Shown: piece after piece, positions 1 through 6,974 of the stretch
How positions within the stretch are numbered: position 1 is the first letter of the stretch
Layout of the letters: each line of letters begins with the position of its first letter
Assembly (NCBI GenBank): GCA_045576675.1
Contig: JAZNGX010000008.1
Coordinates: 1-17,649 of the forward strand
Source: JAZNGX01 sp045576675
GTDB lineage: Bacteria > Bacillota > Clostridia > Monoglobales > Firm-18
Reading direction: 5' to 3'
Length of the DNA: 17,649 nt
The notes under the pieces: model-generated
What the model was told of the DNA's origin: nothing
Seen by the model: the letters and a program-made list of their open reading frames with translations, nothing else
Database searches by the model: none
Program-made: the position numbers and the translations under genes

Positions 1-783
1 CCCATCGTTGATAAGCCCACATTGCAGTATATCGTAGAGGAAGCCGTTGCTTCGGGTATCGAGGACATTTTGATCATAACAGGGCGGACAAAGCGCGCCA
101 TCGAGGATCATTTTGACAAATCCTATGAGCTTGAAACTGAGCTTGAAAAAAGCGGGAAAATCGAATTTTTAAAAACGCTGCAGGATATTTCAAATCTGGC
201 AAACATCCATTATGTCCGTCAAAAAGAGGCCAAGGGTCTGGGGCACGCTATATATTGCGCGAAGCTCTTTGCGGAAAATGAACCCTTTGCCGTTTTGCTT
301 GGCGATGACGTGGTGGATGCCCAAACACCCTGCCTAGCTCAGATGATCAGCCAGTTTGAAAAATATCAATCCACAATTTTAGGCGTTCAAACCGTTGCAC
401 CCTCTGAAACCTCAAAATATGGTATCGTGAAAGGTTCCCAAATCAGCGACCGAATTTACGAGGTTCAGGACATGGTTGAAAAGCCGGCTCCCGGAACTGC
501 GCCCTCTAACGTTGCGGTTTTAGGCCGTTATATCATCACCCCGGAAATTTTCCGCTGTCTGGAGGAAACCACGCCGGGCGCAGGCGGAGAAATCCAACTG
601 ACAGATGCTTTGCGGAAGCTGGCTAACCGCGAGAAGATGTATGCTTACGACTTCGTCGGTCGCCGCTATGACGTAGGCTCAAAGCAGGGCTATCTGGAGG
701 CAAGCGTTGAATTTGCCTTAAAGCGACCGGACCTGCGTGATGATTTTATCAGCTATCTTAAAAAAGTTGTATCCAATCTTTAA
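1..783 (+). CDS. galU: UTP-glucose-1-phosphate uridylyltransferase, 5'-truncated by window edge
   Basis: Makes UDP-glucose from UTP and glucose-1-phosphate in the cytoplasm, the precursor for glycolipids, wall polymers and UDP-galactose. The reading frame is open from base 1 and begins PIVDKPTLQYIVEEA, a segment that normally lies about 30 residues into GalU. The first TTG in the window (22) is therefore internal, not a start, and 260 residues are visible of about 290. The missing part would hold the GxGTRxLP nucleotide-binding loop. Visible family motifs: KGLGHAIYCAK, LLGDDVV, VEKP with the expected sugar-phosphate lysine (visible residues 159-162), GGEIQLTDAL, and YDVGSKQGYLEA near the end. 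Codons favour GCC, CGC and CTG, and one 60-base sample (601-660) is 52% GC against 32% in sigK (2041-2100), so it differs in composition from its neighbours. Its stop codon overlaps the first bases of the RNA element that follows. Confidence 0.95.
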   Translation, partial: PIVDKPTLQYIVEEAVASGIEDILIITGRTKRAIEDHFDKSYELETELEKSGKIEFLKTLQDISNLANIHYVRQKEAKGLGHAIYCAKLFAENEPFAVLLGDDVVDAQTPCLAQMISQFEKYQSTILGVQTVAPSETSKYGIVKGSQISDRIYEVQDMVEKPAPGTAPSNVAVLGRYIITPEIFRCLEETTPGAGGEIQLTDALRKLANREKMYAYDFVGRRYDVGSKQGYLEASVEFALKRPDLRDDFISYLKKVVSNL

Positions 784-1055
784 GCACACAGGAGTCGAGC
801 CTCGCATGGTTTGAAAACATAAATTTTGAATATTACTGCAGAAAATTCTGCGGATATACGACAGTATTATCCTTGATTTTTCTTTGTCCTATAACAAAAT
901 TTATTGTTTTGAAACTCTTCGACCTTAAACGCAAAAAAATTCGATGCAATTTTAATGCGGAGGACGAAGAATGGCTGACGCCTTTCGAGGACGACAAATT
1001 GAAAGTGTGCTAATTTTTCAGTTTAAGGCATACGGGGTTCAACTCCCGTGTGCTT
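782..1055 (+). ncRNA. Candidate structured noncoding RNA with closing stem and tRNA-like T-loop
   Basis: No credible protein fits here, but the stretch is full of long-range complementarity. The ends pair perfectly: AAGCACAC (782-789) with GTGTGCTT (1048-1055). CCTTAAAC (923-930) pairs with GTTTAAGG (1021-1028). ATAAATTTTG (819-828) pairs with CAAAATTTAT (895-904) and continues outward, with one bulge and one mismatch, to 809/915. Inside that helix TACT/AGTA encloses a GCAGA/TCTGC hairpin (838-851). CCT-TTCG-AGG (981-990) is a UUCG tetraloop. Next to the closing stem, GGG-TTCAACT-CCC (1035-1047) is a T-loop like that of tRNA or tmRNA; the closing stem plus this arm stack to about 11 bp, close to the 12 of a tRNA. 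The T-loop sequence and UUCG loop favour the plus strand. No tmRNA tag peptide is seen. Abundant structured Clostridia RNAs such as the raiA motif are a possible class, but I cannot confirm this. It overlaps the 3' ends of galU (2 bp) and of rsmD (17 bp, antisense). No clear promoter is seen, so it may be processed from a galU transcript. Confidence 0.7.
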
Positions 1056-1572
1056 TGTTAATAATATTTACCGCTATTTTGCCATACACCTTACGCTTGC
1101 ATTCAAAAGGCAAAACCTCTTCTGCTGATGTTTCGCAAACAAAAATACCATTGTCTGAAATAAGACCTCTATTGTATATTTCCTTCACCGCCCAGACGCA
1201 TAAGCCTTTATTGTACGGAGGGTCAAGGAAAACTACATCATACTTTTTGCTGCACGATTTCAAAAATTGCTCGGCAGACATATTGTGCAAGCGTGAATTT
1301 TCATCAAGATGTGATTTTTTTATGTTTTGCAAAATAATATCTGCTGCATCCTTTTGCTGCTCAACAAAATCGCAGAATGCTGCACCTCGGCTTAACGCCT
1401 CTAAGCCCAAAGCACCGCTTCCGGCAAACAAATCAAGCACAGTGCTGTTATAAATATTGAATTGTATTATTGAAAACATCGACTCTTTTACTCTGTCAGT
1501 TGTAGGTCTTGTATTGTCACCATCCAGAGAAAAAAGCTTACATCCTCTTGCACTTCCTGAAATAATTCTCAA
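1039..1572 (-). CDS. rsmD: 16S rRNA (guanine966-N2)-methyltransferase RsmD
   Basis: Methylates N2 of G966 of 16S rRNA (E. coli numbering) during small-subunit assembly, using S-adenosylmethionine. The 177 residues match the family length. They show the N-terminal RIISGSARG, the RPTTDRVKESMFSII stretch (22-36), the SAM-binding LDLFAGSGALGLEALSRGA (46-64) and the catalytic DPPY (117-120). The start is TTG at 1572: AGAGGGG lies 10 nt upstream and no ATG is available in frame. It has its own sigma-A promoter (1590-1622). In many Bacillota rsmD is paired with coaD; here it stands alone, convergent with galU. The family-like C-terminus (VYGKIAVNIIN) is followed by KAHGS, whose codons and stop fall inside the antisense T-loop arm of the candidate RNA. 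The gene end may therefore have been reshaped by that element. Confidence 0.95.
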   Translation of the reverse strand: MRIISGSARGCKLFSLDGDNTRPTTDRVKESMFSIIQFNIYNSTVLDLFAGSGALGLEALSRGAAFCDFVEQQKDAADIILQNIKKSHLDENSRLHNMSAEQFLKSCSKKYDVVFLDPPYNKGLCVWAVKEIYNRGLISDNGIFVCETSAEEVLPFECKRKVYGKIAVNIINKAHGS

Positions 1573-1589
1573 ATTAATACAACCCCTCT

Positions 1590-1622
1590 ATTATATTTTA
1601 CCTAAATATGCATATTTGTCAA
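1590..1622 (-). promoter_or_regulatory. Sigma-A promoter of rsmD
   Basis: Read on the minus strand, a perfect TTGACA -35 (1617-1622) is followed after 16 nt by TAAAAT (1595-1600), overlapping a second possible -10, TATAAT (1590-1595, 21-nt spacing). The ribosome binding site AGAGGGG (1583-1589) follows at once, so the leader is very short. Confidence 0.75.
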
Positions 1623-1676
1623 CACTTTTTCAAATAATATTAAAGATTTCGTTAGATTTTTTTAATTTAATGGAGT

Positions 1677-1704
1677 CATAACCCTTGTGACAGGTTATGT
1701 CACA
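1677..1704. repeat. Two overlapping inverted repeats, possible operator or hairpin
   Basis: TGTGACA and TGTCACA (1686-1692 and 1698-1704) form a 7-bp dyad with a 5-nt spacer. The overlapping pair CATAACC and GGTTATG (1677-1683 and 1693-1699) has a 9-nt spacer. The two foldings exclude each other. The site lies between the rsmD promoter and the terminator ahead of sigK. It could be a protein operator or an RNA hairpin switch; no known box is matched with confidence. Confidence 0.45.
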
Positions 1705-1739
1705 CTTAACCAAAATCCCCCGAATTCTTCTTTCTTTGT

Positions 1740-1769
1740 GCCGCTTTTTTAATAAGCGGCTGTTTTTTT
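1740..1769 (+). terminator. Intrinsic terminator upstream of sigK
   Basis: GCCGCTT (1740-1746), a 7-nt loop, then AAGCGGC (1754-1760), followed by TG and seven T (1763-1769). This is a textbook plus-strand terminator. No protein gene on this strand ends just upstream, so it either ends a short RNA starting around 1620-1690 or insulates sigK from read-through. Confidence 0.8.
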
Positions 1770-1770
1770 G

Positions 1771-1799
1771 TCAAAATTCAGCGAATTCTATCATACAAT
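1771..1799 (+). promoter_or_regulatory. Probable SigE-type sporulation promoter of sigK
   Basis: CATACAAT (1792-1799) matches the published SigE -10 consensus CATACAnT exactly. TCAAAAT (1771-1777), 14 nt upstream, fits the SigE -35 consensus loosely. Transcription would begin near 1806, giving a leader just long enough for the GGAGG at 1808-1812. In Bacillus subtilis sigK is transcribed by SigE RNA polymerase in the mother cell, so the match makes sense. The promoter lies just after the terminator at 1740-1769. Confidence 0.6.
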
Positions 1800-1819
1800 G
1801 TAACACTGGAGGTCGATTT

Positions 1820-2503
1820 ATGCTAATTACAATACTTTTAAAACATTTTTTTGCATTACTCTCATACGTTTCTTCTCTCAATTCTTTTCCAAAGCCTCTT
1901 TCTGCAAAAGAAGAAATGCAGCTGATTGAAAAATTCAAAAAGGGTGATGAACAGGCTAAATGCAAGCTTATTGAGCATAATCTGAGGCTTGTGGCACACA
2001 TTGCAAAAAAATACACCGCTTCAGGAAAAGAAACAGATGATTTGATTTCAATAGGCACGATAGGTCTGATAAAAGGCATAAACAGCTTTAAAATCGAAAA
2101 GGGTGCAAAGCTTTCAACCTACATATCACGTTGTATCGAAAACGAAATACTAATGTGTATACGTTCATCAAAAAAGCTGCAGAACGAGGTTTCACTTGAC
2201 GAGCCAATAGGAACAGATTCCGAAGGCAATCAGATTACCTTCAACAGTATTTTAAGTAACAGCGATGACGAAGTGTTCGATTCAATCGACAGCAAAATTA
2301 TGATTAACAAGCTTTACAAAAGTATAGAAGCCGTATTATCCCCACGCGAAAAAGAAGTTATTGTTCTTCGTTACGGTCTTTCGGGAGAAAAGGAATTAAC
2401 ACAAAAGGAAGTTGCAAAAAAGCTTAAAATATCACGTTCGTATATATCAAGGATTGAAAAGCACGCAATTGAGCTTTTAAGAGAACAAATGAAGGACGGT
2501 TAA
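1820..2503 (+). CDS. sigK: Sporulation sigma factor SigK (pro-sigma-K form)
   Basis: Late mother-cell sigma factor directing RNA polymerase to spore coat and maturation genes. The start is ATG 1820, because GGAGG (1808-1812) lies 7 nt upstream. The frame is open back to 1697, but that part lacks a ribosome site and covers the terminator and promoter. The protein is 227 residues. LIEHNLRLVAHIAKKY (50-65) and DDLISIGTIGLIKGINSF (73-90) are sigma region 2 in SigK form, RCIENEILMCIRSSKK (104-119) completes it, and EKEVIVLRYGL to KISRSYISRIEKHA (178-216) is region 4 with its helix-turn-helix. The hydrophobic N-terminus (about 1-20, LLKHFFALLSYV) followed by FPKPLS resembles the pro-sequence that the membrane protease SpoIVFB removes in Bacillus. 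The gene is whole, not split by a skin-type prophage. SigE is the nearest alternative, but the EHNLRLVAH and DEPIGTDSEGN stretches fit SigK better. Confidence 0.93.
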   Translation: MLITILLKHFFALLSYVSSLNSFPKPLSAKEEMQLIEKFKKGDEQAKCKLIEHNLRLVAHIAKKYTASGKETDDLISIGTIGLIKGINSFKIEKGAKLSTYISRCIENEILMCIRSSKKLQNEVSLDEPIGTDSEGNQITFNSILSNSDDEVFDSIDSKIMINKLYKSIEAVLSPREKEVIVLRYGLSGEKELTQKEVAKKLKISRSYISRIEKHAIELLREQMKDG

Positions 2504-2515
2504 AAACCGCCCTTC
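2491..2515. terminator. Hairpin over the sigK stop codon, weak convergent terminator
   Basis: GAAGG-A-CGGTT (2491-2501) pairs with AACCG-C-CCTTC (2505-2515) around a 3-nt loop with one A-C mismatch. It covers the sigK stop and lies just past the end of the convergent LRR gene. Neither side has a good T run, so termination activity is uncertain. Confidence 0.4.
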
Positions 2516-2526
2516 AACAAATCCAA

Positions 2527-5500
2527 TTAATCTCTTATTACCAATGTTTTCGGTGCCGCAAGCGGTTGGATATTCACAAAATCCTCCCACAGATAAACTG
2601 TAACCGTTTTAACTGTAGCATCTCCAACCTGAACATCATAGCACGCCTCATCTTCTGAAGTTACGTCATAAGACAAAGCTTCAACCTCTCCGTTTGCATT
2701 TGTGTAATACATAACAAGCTTTGCTTCCTCTTTGACAACCTCTTCAGGAATGTAAACTGTTGCACTTACAGAACCATCCCAGTTTTCATAGAAGGTAGCA
2801 CCAAGCGAAGGCTCGGTGATGGCACCGTCAGTACATATTACGTCAGCTTTCAACAGCGAATCGTTGCCATACTCAATTATAACCTTTGACCACTCATCCT
2901 TTGTTCCCGAATAGTAAACCTTTTCAATTGCAGTACATCCCATAAACGCATTATCGAAAATTGTTTTTACAGAATTACTGATATATACTTCTTTAAGTGA
3001 TGTACAGCCTGCAAATGTACTGTTGGGGATATTGTCAAAATCAGGTGATAGCTTTGCAGTTACAAGCTTTGTGCAATTTTCAAACACACCTGTATTCATT
3101 TTAACCAATCCTGCAGGAATTTCTATTGACGTTATTGATGTTCCTGCAAAAGCGGCGTTGCCGATTAATTTGATGTTTTCAGGCAATATAATTTCTTCAA
3201 TAAAATCATTTCCTTCAAATGCACTGTTATAGAAGGTTGCATTTTCTGAATTTATTACAAGCGTTTTCAAATTTACGCAACCACCGAATATATTTTTATT
3301 AATCGTTTTTACGCCCTTTGGAATTGTAAATGCTGTCAGGGAAGTACAATTATGAAATGCACCTCCGCCTATTTCACTAACGGCGTCACCTAATGTTACA
3401 TTTTCAAGTGATGTACATCCTGAAAATACGCTGCCCCTAATCGCTCCGCTGTTAAGGCTAAAATCTGTTAAAGCTGTACAGCCTGAAAATGCACTTCCGT
3501 AAACAGTTGCATTATTAACTACAGCTTCTTCTAATGAAGTACAGTTATAAAATGCAGAACCGCCTATACTATCTATACTATCAGGGAAGTTAATTTCCTT
3601 GAGCTTTGAGCAGCCTGAAAATACTCTGCTGCTGATATCTTCAACGCCGTCTGCCAGCGTAACCTTTTCAAGATTCACACAGTCTGCAAACATATCAGGT
3701 TCAATATATGTAAGAGATGACGGAATAATAACTTCACTGTAGCCTGTGCCCTTAAACACACTATCATCTGTGCTTGTAACTGTTGAAGGAATTTCAAGCG
3801 TTCCTGTAAGTGATGCACAACCCTCAAAAGCAGAATAACCAATATATTTCAAGTTTTCGGGGAAATTAAAGTTTTTAAGCTTTACACAGCCTTTGAATGT
3901 GTCATTATGAATTTCCTCATAATTATTCGACAAAACTACGCTTTCAAGATTAACTGCATTCTCAAACAAAGCGTAACAACCATCACCGACATTTCTTTTA
4001 TTTACAACATTATCACCCATAGTAACGTTAACAAGATTTTTGCAATCATTAAATGCATAATCTTCAAGTATTGTTACAGTATCGGGTACTGCAAAATCAG
4101 TAATACTGCTGTTTTGCGGCATACGTACAAGTATTCTTTTTACATTATAGTCTAAATTATATAAAACACCATTTTCTGTGCCAAAGTAATTGCCTTCTGC
4201 AGGCTCTATGTAAAACTCTTTAAGATTGTTACAACCTTCAAACACGCTGTCTATATAAGCAATATCACCATTTAATATAATTTTTTCAAGATGCACTGCA
4301 TTATCAAAAGCACCGTACTCAACACCAAACACATTTTCGGCAGTCATAGTGAACACCTTTTCCTCGCTGTACAGATAATATAACATATTCAAACCATTTG
4401 CCGTAATACTATACACCGCACCGTCAGCTGTGCATAGACTTTCATTTCCATCTGCAATAATTACTTCTGAAACCCATGTTGTACCATCAAGAAAATCTGT
4501 CTTGTTAAATGTTGAAGGAAGCTTTATTGTTTCAAGGTTAGTCATACGCTTTACCAATTGCCATGCAAAACCCGTCATACCCTCTGCACATTCAAGCACC
4601 TTAACGGCTTCCAAATCGATAGGCAGATGAGATGTAGTTGTATTACCGACATATTCAAGATACAAATACCCGTCAGAATACAAGGTATACGTTACCTTAT
4701 TATATATACCACTTTCTACTATTGAGGTCTTTGTTTCACTTGTGATACCATTATTCTGTGCATACTGATGAGCATAGCTGCCATAAACAACAACTACTGT
4801 TATATCACTGTTTTCAAGACCTGTATCTGCCATTGAGGTTATGTTTTCACCCAATGTAACTTTTTTCAGGTTTACACAACCGTAAAAAGCATGCTCAAGA
4901 ATAGCCAAAACCGTATCCGGAACAACATATTCTTCACCTTCTTTGTGTGATGGATATCGCACCAGAGAAGTCAAATCACTGTTAAAGATAATACCATCAT
5001 CCGAGCAATAATAATTGTTATAAGCATCAACTTCGTACGTTGTAACTGCAAGACCATCAAACGCATAGCTGTCTATAGCTGTAATTCCTTCATCTATTAC
5101 AACCTTTATAATCTTATCAGCATAAGCCTTCCACGGTGCATCACCTGTAAAGCCAACTGTACCGTTGCCGCTAAGTGTTAACACACCGTTACCATCATAA
5201 GCCCAAGTCACATTTTCGTTAACAGCACCGCTTGCAGGTGTTACAATGAAATCAAATGTCACTGTTGTACTCAACCCGCTTTTAAGTGCGTAACCTTCAG
5301 GAACAACCAGCTTAGCAGTAACTGCTGTTGTTCCCAGTGCCTCGGTTGAAGGTACAACTTCATAAGTTAAAGGAATATTGACTATTGTTCCATAAGACGT
5401 AACACCTGTTGTAGTTTCAGGAAGCTTTACTTCAGAATAAAGCATAGCACTAACATCAGACGGTGCATTTACGGATGTAATTTCAGTTCTTATAATTTCA

Positions 5501-6828
5501 ACATCAATTCCGTTTTCAACCGCATAGTCATAAGCATAGCTTCCTGCAGGCGTATAAATTACAATATTGTCACAACCTTCAAAAGCATTGTCTGCAATTT
5601 CTGTAACTTCAGGATAAATATAAACAGACTCTAACGCACAATTTGCAAATGCATATTCACCAATTTTAGTTGCCATATCAACACCAACAGAGCCGGTGTT
5701 TGATTTTTGTTCATACAACACAAGAGTTTTTCTGTCAGCCGAATAAATAAAATAGCCATTATCATAATAAGTTGTATTTGTTGACTCAACCTCAACGACT
5801 TCCAGACTTTTTGCATTTCTAAAAGCTTTTGCATTCAAATCTGTAACAGATTGTGGTATATCTACAGTAACAACATTTGTGTCACTGAACAAATCGTTAC
5901 CAAGCCTTGCTATACCACCACCGATTGTTACAGATATTATATCTGAATTATGAGCATACCAAGGAGTTTTGTTGTCTGTTGTATTGTCAAAATCAGCCAA
6001 TGATATTCCATAGCTGTCACCGTAAATACTTAATTCACCCCATGAATACAACTTCCATGTCGCATTAGCACCACACCTGCCACTTGGGTTTGCTGCGTTA
6101 ACTGCCACAGTAAAACTGAATTGATTCGACACGCCATCCAATAACGTATAACCCTCGGGTATCTCTGCAACTACAGTAACATCCTGTGTACCAACCACTG
6201 TCAAATCAGGTGTATTAAGATATGTAAGCGGCACCGAAAATATATTTCCCATAGTGTCACGCGCATTTATTTTTGCCGGAAGGCTTGTCAATGCAGAATT
6301 CTGTGTTACCGGATAAGGGTCACTTATGTTATTAAAAAAATACTCGATTACCTTTTCCTGCTCCACATCTTCTCCACTGCCAAAAGTAAATTTTGCATTT
6401 AATAATGACTTATTTCCGCTTTCTGTTACTTTTACTTTTGCCCATTCTTCTTCCGTTCCGTTATAAATTACATACTGCAGATTTTCTGCATAGGCAAATG
6501 CATTTTGTATAACAGTTGTCAGTGTAGTTGGAAGCACTACAGTTTCAATATAGTATAAGCCCGTAAGAGAATTATTTGTAATCATAGTAATACCTTCTTC
6601 AAATACTACTTTTAAAATCTCTTGCTCCATCCCCTGCCATACAGATGTGTCGGTAACCTTTACATACCCTTTACCTGAAAATGTAAGGGTTCCTGTTTTT
6701 GTATCAAACACTGCCGAAAAGCCACCCAGCATTGAAGAATCAAGCTCAATTTCTTCAGCATAAACAGGTAAAACAATTGTTGACATCAGCATAATCAGGC
6801 TGAGTAACATACATATCAGTTTTTTCAT
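2527..6828 (-). CDS. Secreted BspA-type leucine-rich-repeat protein with Ig-like modules
   Basis: A 1433-residue exported protein, probably on or shed from the cell surface, where BspA-family proteins commonly bind host or bacterial partners; its ligand is unknown. A signal peptide covers residues 1-24 (KK start, long hydrophobic stretch, cleavage near VYA-EE). LRR_5/BspA repeats of about 23 residues, of the type AFxGCxSLxxVxLPxxVxxIG, occur around 75-125, 295-425 and 575-690, and are densest at about 840-1315. Two related Ig-like modules lie at about 165-245 and 455-532, sharing PLTY..GT..VT...PEGY.L..G.S. A GTxxEW module occurs near each end (about 124-150 and 1308-1335). A beta-rich tail (1340-1433) ends IQPLAAPKTLVIRD. 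There is no LPXTG, SLH or membrane anchor, so the mode of attachment is unclear. The start is set by AAGGAGA (6836-6842) and a close sigma-A promoter. The gene appears monocistronic. Confidence 0.9.
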   Translation of the reverse strand: MKKLICMLLSLIMLMSTIVLPVYAEEIELDSSMLGGFSAVFDTKTGTLTFSGKGYVKVTDTSVWQGMEQEILKVVFEEGITMITNNSLTGLYYIETVVLPTTLTTVIQNAFAYAENLQYVIYNGTEEEWAKVKVTESGNKSLLNAKFTFGSGEDVEQEKVIEYFFNNISDPYPVTQNSALTSLPAKINARDTMGNIFSVPLTYLNTPDLTVVGTQDVTVVAEIPEGYTLLDGVSNQFSFTVAVNAANPSGRCGANATWKLYSWGELSIYGDSYGISLADFDNTTDNKTPWYAHNSDIISVTIGGGIARLGNDLFSDTNVVTVDIPQSVTDLNAKAFRNAKSLEVVEVESTNTTYYDNGYFIYSADRKTLVLYEQKSNTGSVGVDMATKIGEYAFANCALESVYIYPEVTEIADNAFEGCDNIVIYTPAGSYAYDYAVENGIDVEIIRTEITSVNAPSDVSAMLYSEVKLPETTTGVTSYGTIVNIPLTYEVVPSTEALGTTAVTAKLVVPEGYALKSGLSTTVTFDFIVTPASGAVNENVTWAYDGNGVLTLSGNGTVGFTGDAPWKAYADKIIKVVIDEGITAIDSYAFDGLAVTTYEVDAYNNYYCSDDGIIFNSDLTSLVRYPSHKEGEEYVVPDTVLAILEHAFYGCVNLKKVTLGENITSMADTGLENSDITVVVVYGSYAHQYAQNNGITSETKTSIVESGIYNKVTYTLYSDGYLYLEYVGNTTTSHLPIDLEAVKVLECAEGMTGFAWQLVKRMTNLETIKLPSTFNKTDFLDGTTWVSEVIIADGNESLCTADGAVYSITANGLNMLYYLYSEEKVFTMTAENVFGVEYGAFDNAVHLEKIILNGDIAYIDSVFEGCNNLKEFYIEPAEGNYFGTENGVLYNLDYNVKRILVRMPQNSSITDFAVPDTVTILEDYAFNDCKNLVNVTMGDNVVNKRNVGDGCYALFENAVNLESVVLSNNYEEIHNDTFKGCVKLKNFNFPENLKYIGYSAFEGCASLTGTLEIPSTVTSTDDSVFKGTGYSEVIIPSSLTYIEPDMFADCVNLEKVTLADGVEDISSRVFSGCSKLKEINFPDSIDSIGGSAFYNCTSLEEAVVNNATVYGSAFSGCTALTDFSLNSGAIRGSVFSGCTSLENVTLGDAVSEIGGGAFHNCTSLTAFTIPKGVKTINKNIFGGCVNLKTLVINSENATFYNSAFEGNDFIEEIILPENIKLIGNAAFAGTSITSIEIPAGLVKMNTGVFENCTKLVTAKLSPDFDNIPNSTFAGCTSLKEVYISNSVKTIFDNAFMGCTAIEKVYYSGTKDEWSKVIIEYGNDSLLKADVICTDGAITEPSLGATFYENWDGSVSATVYIPEEVVKEEAKLVMYYTNANGEVEALSYDVTSEDEACYDVQVGDATVKTVTVYLWEDFVNIQPLAAPKTLVIRD

Positions 6829-6859
6829 CGCTATTTCTCCTTTATATCATAATATTATT

Positions 6860-6888
6860 ATTTTATCACTTTTTCATCAATGTTTCAA
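6860..6888 (-). promoter_or_regulatory. Sigma-A promoter of the LRR protein gene
   Basis: On the minus strand TTGAAA (6883-6888) and TAAAAT (6860-6865) are 17 nt apart, with TGA directly before the -10. The leader of about 25-30 nt carries the ribosome site AAGGAGA (6836-6842). Confidence 0.75.
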
Positions 6889-6923
6889 CACAATCATATT
6901 TTTAACTACTGTAATTTTTCACA

Positions 6924-6966
6924 AAAAATGCCATCTGTTTTCAAATAATGCAACAACACAGATGGC
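6924..6966 (-). terminator. Intrinsic terminator of the AraC-family regulator gene
   Basis: A perfect 9-bp stem, GCCATCTGT (6930-6938) with ACAGATGGC (6958-6966), has a 19-nt loop and is followed on the minus strand by a run of six T. It lies 9 bp past the regulator's stop and separates it from the LRR gene promoter. Confidence 0.8.
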
Positions 6967-6974
6967 AAAATATT

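Noticed and set aside
1028..1055. A tRNA gene 3' end
   Set aside because: The T-loop is right, but there is no anticodon arm or D arm at tRNA distance, the T stem has only 3 bp beside the closing stem, and no CCA end is visible.
782..1055. tmRNA (ssrA)
   Set aside because: The end-joining stem and T-loop resemble it, but there is no tag reading frame ending in Ala-Ala-stop and the length is short. The acceptor lacks the usual GG start and G-U pair.
971..1453. Open frame of 160 codons on the plus strand with GGAGG and ATG
   Set aside because: It runs antisense through rsmD, has no family-like sequence, and its start lies in the middle of the structured RNA candidate. The GGAGG is more likely part of that RNA.
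1686..1704. CRP/FNR-type site TGTGA...TCACA
   Set aside because: The half-sites are 9 nt apart rather than 6, and CRP-like control is not expected here. It is kept only as an unassigned dyad.
2527..6828. CRISPR-like or tandem DNA repeats in the LRR gene
   Set aside because: The repetition is at protein level (about 23-residue LRR units) and the DNA repeats are diverged; there are no conserved spacers.
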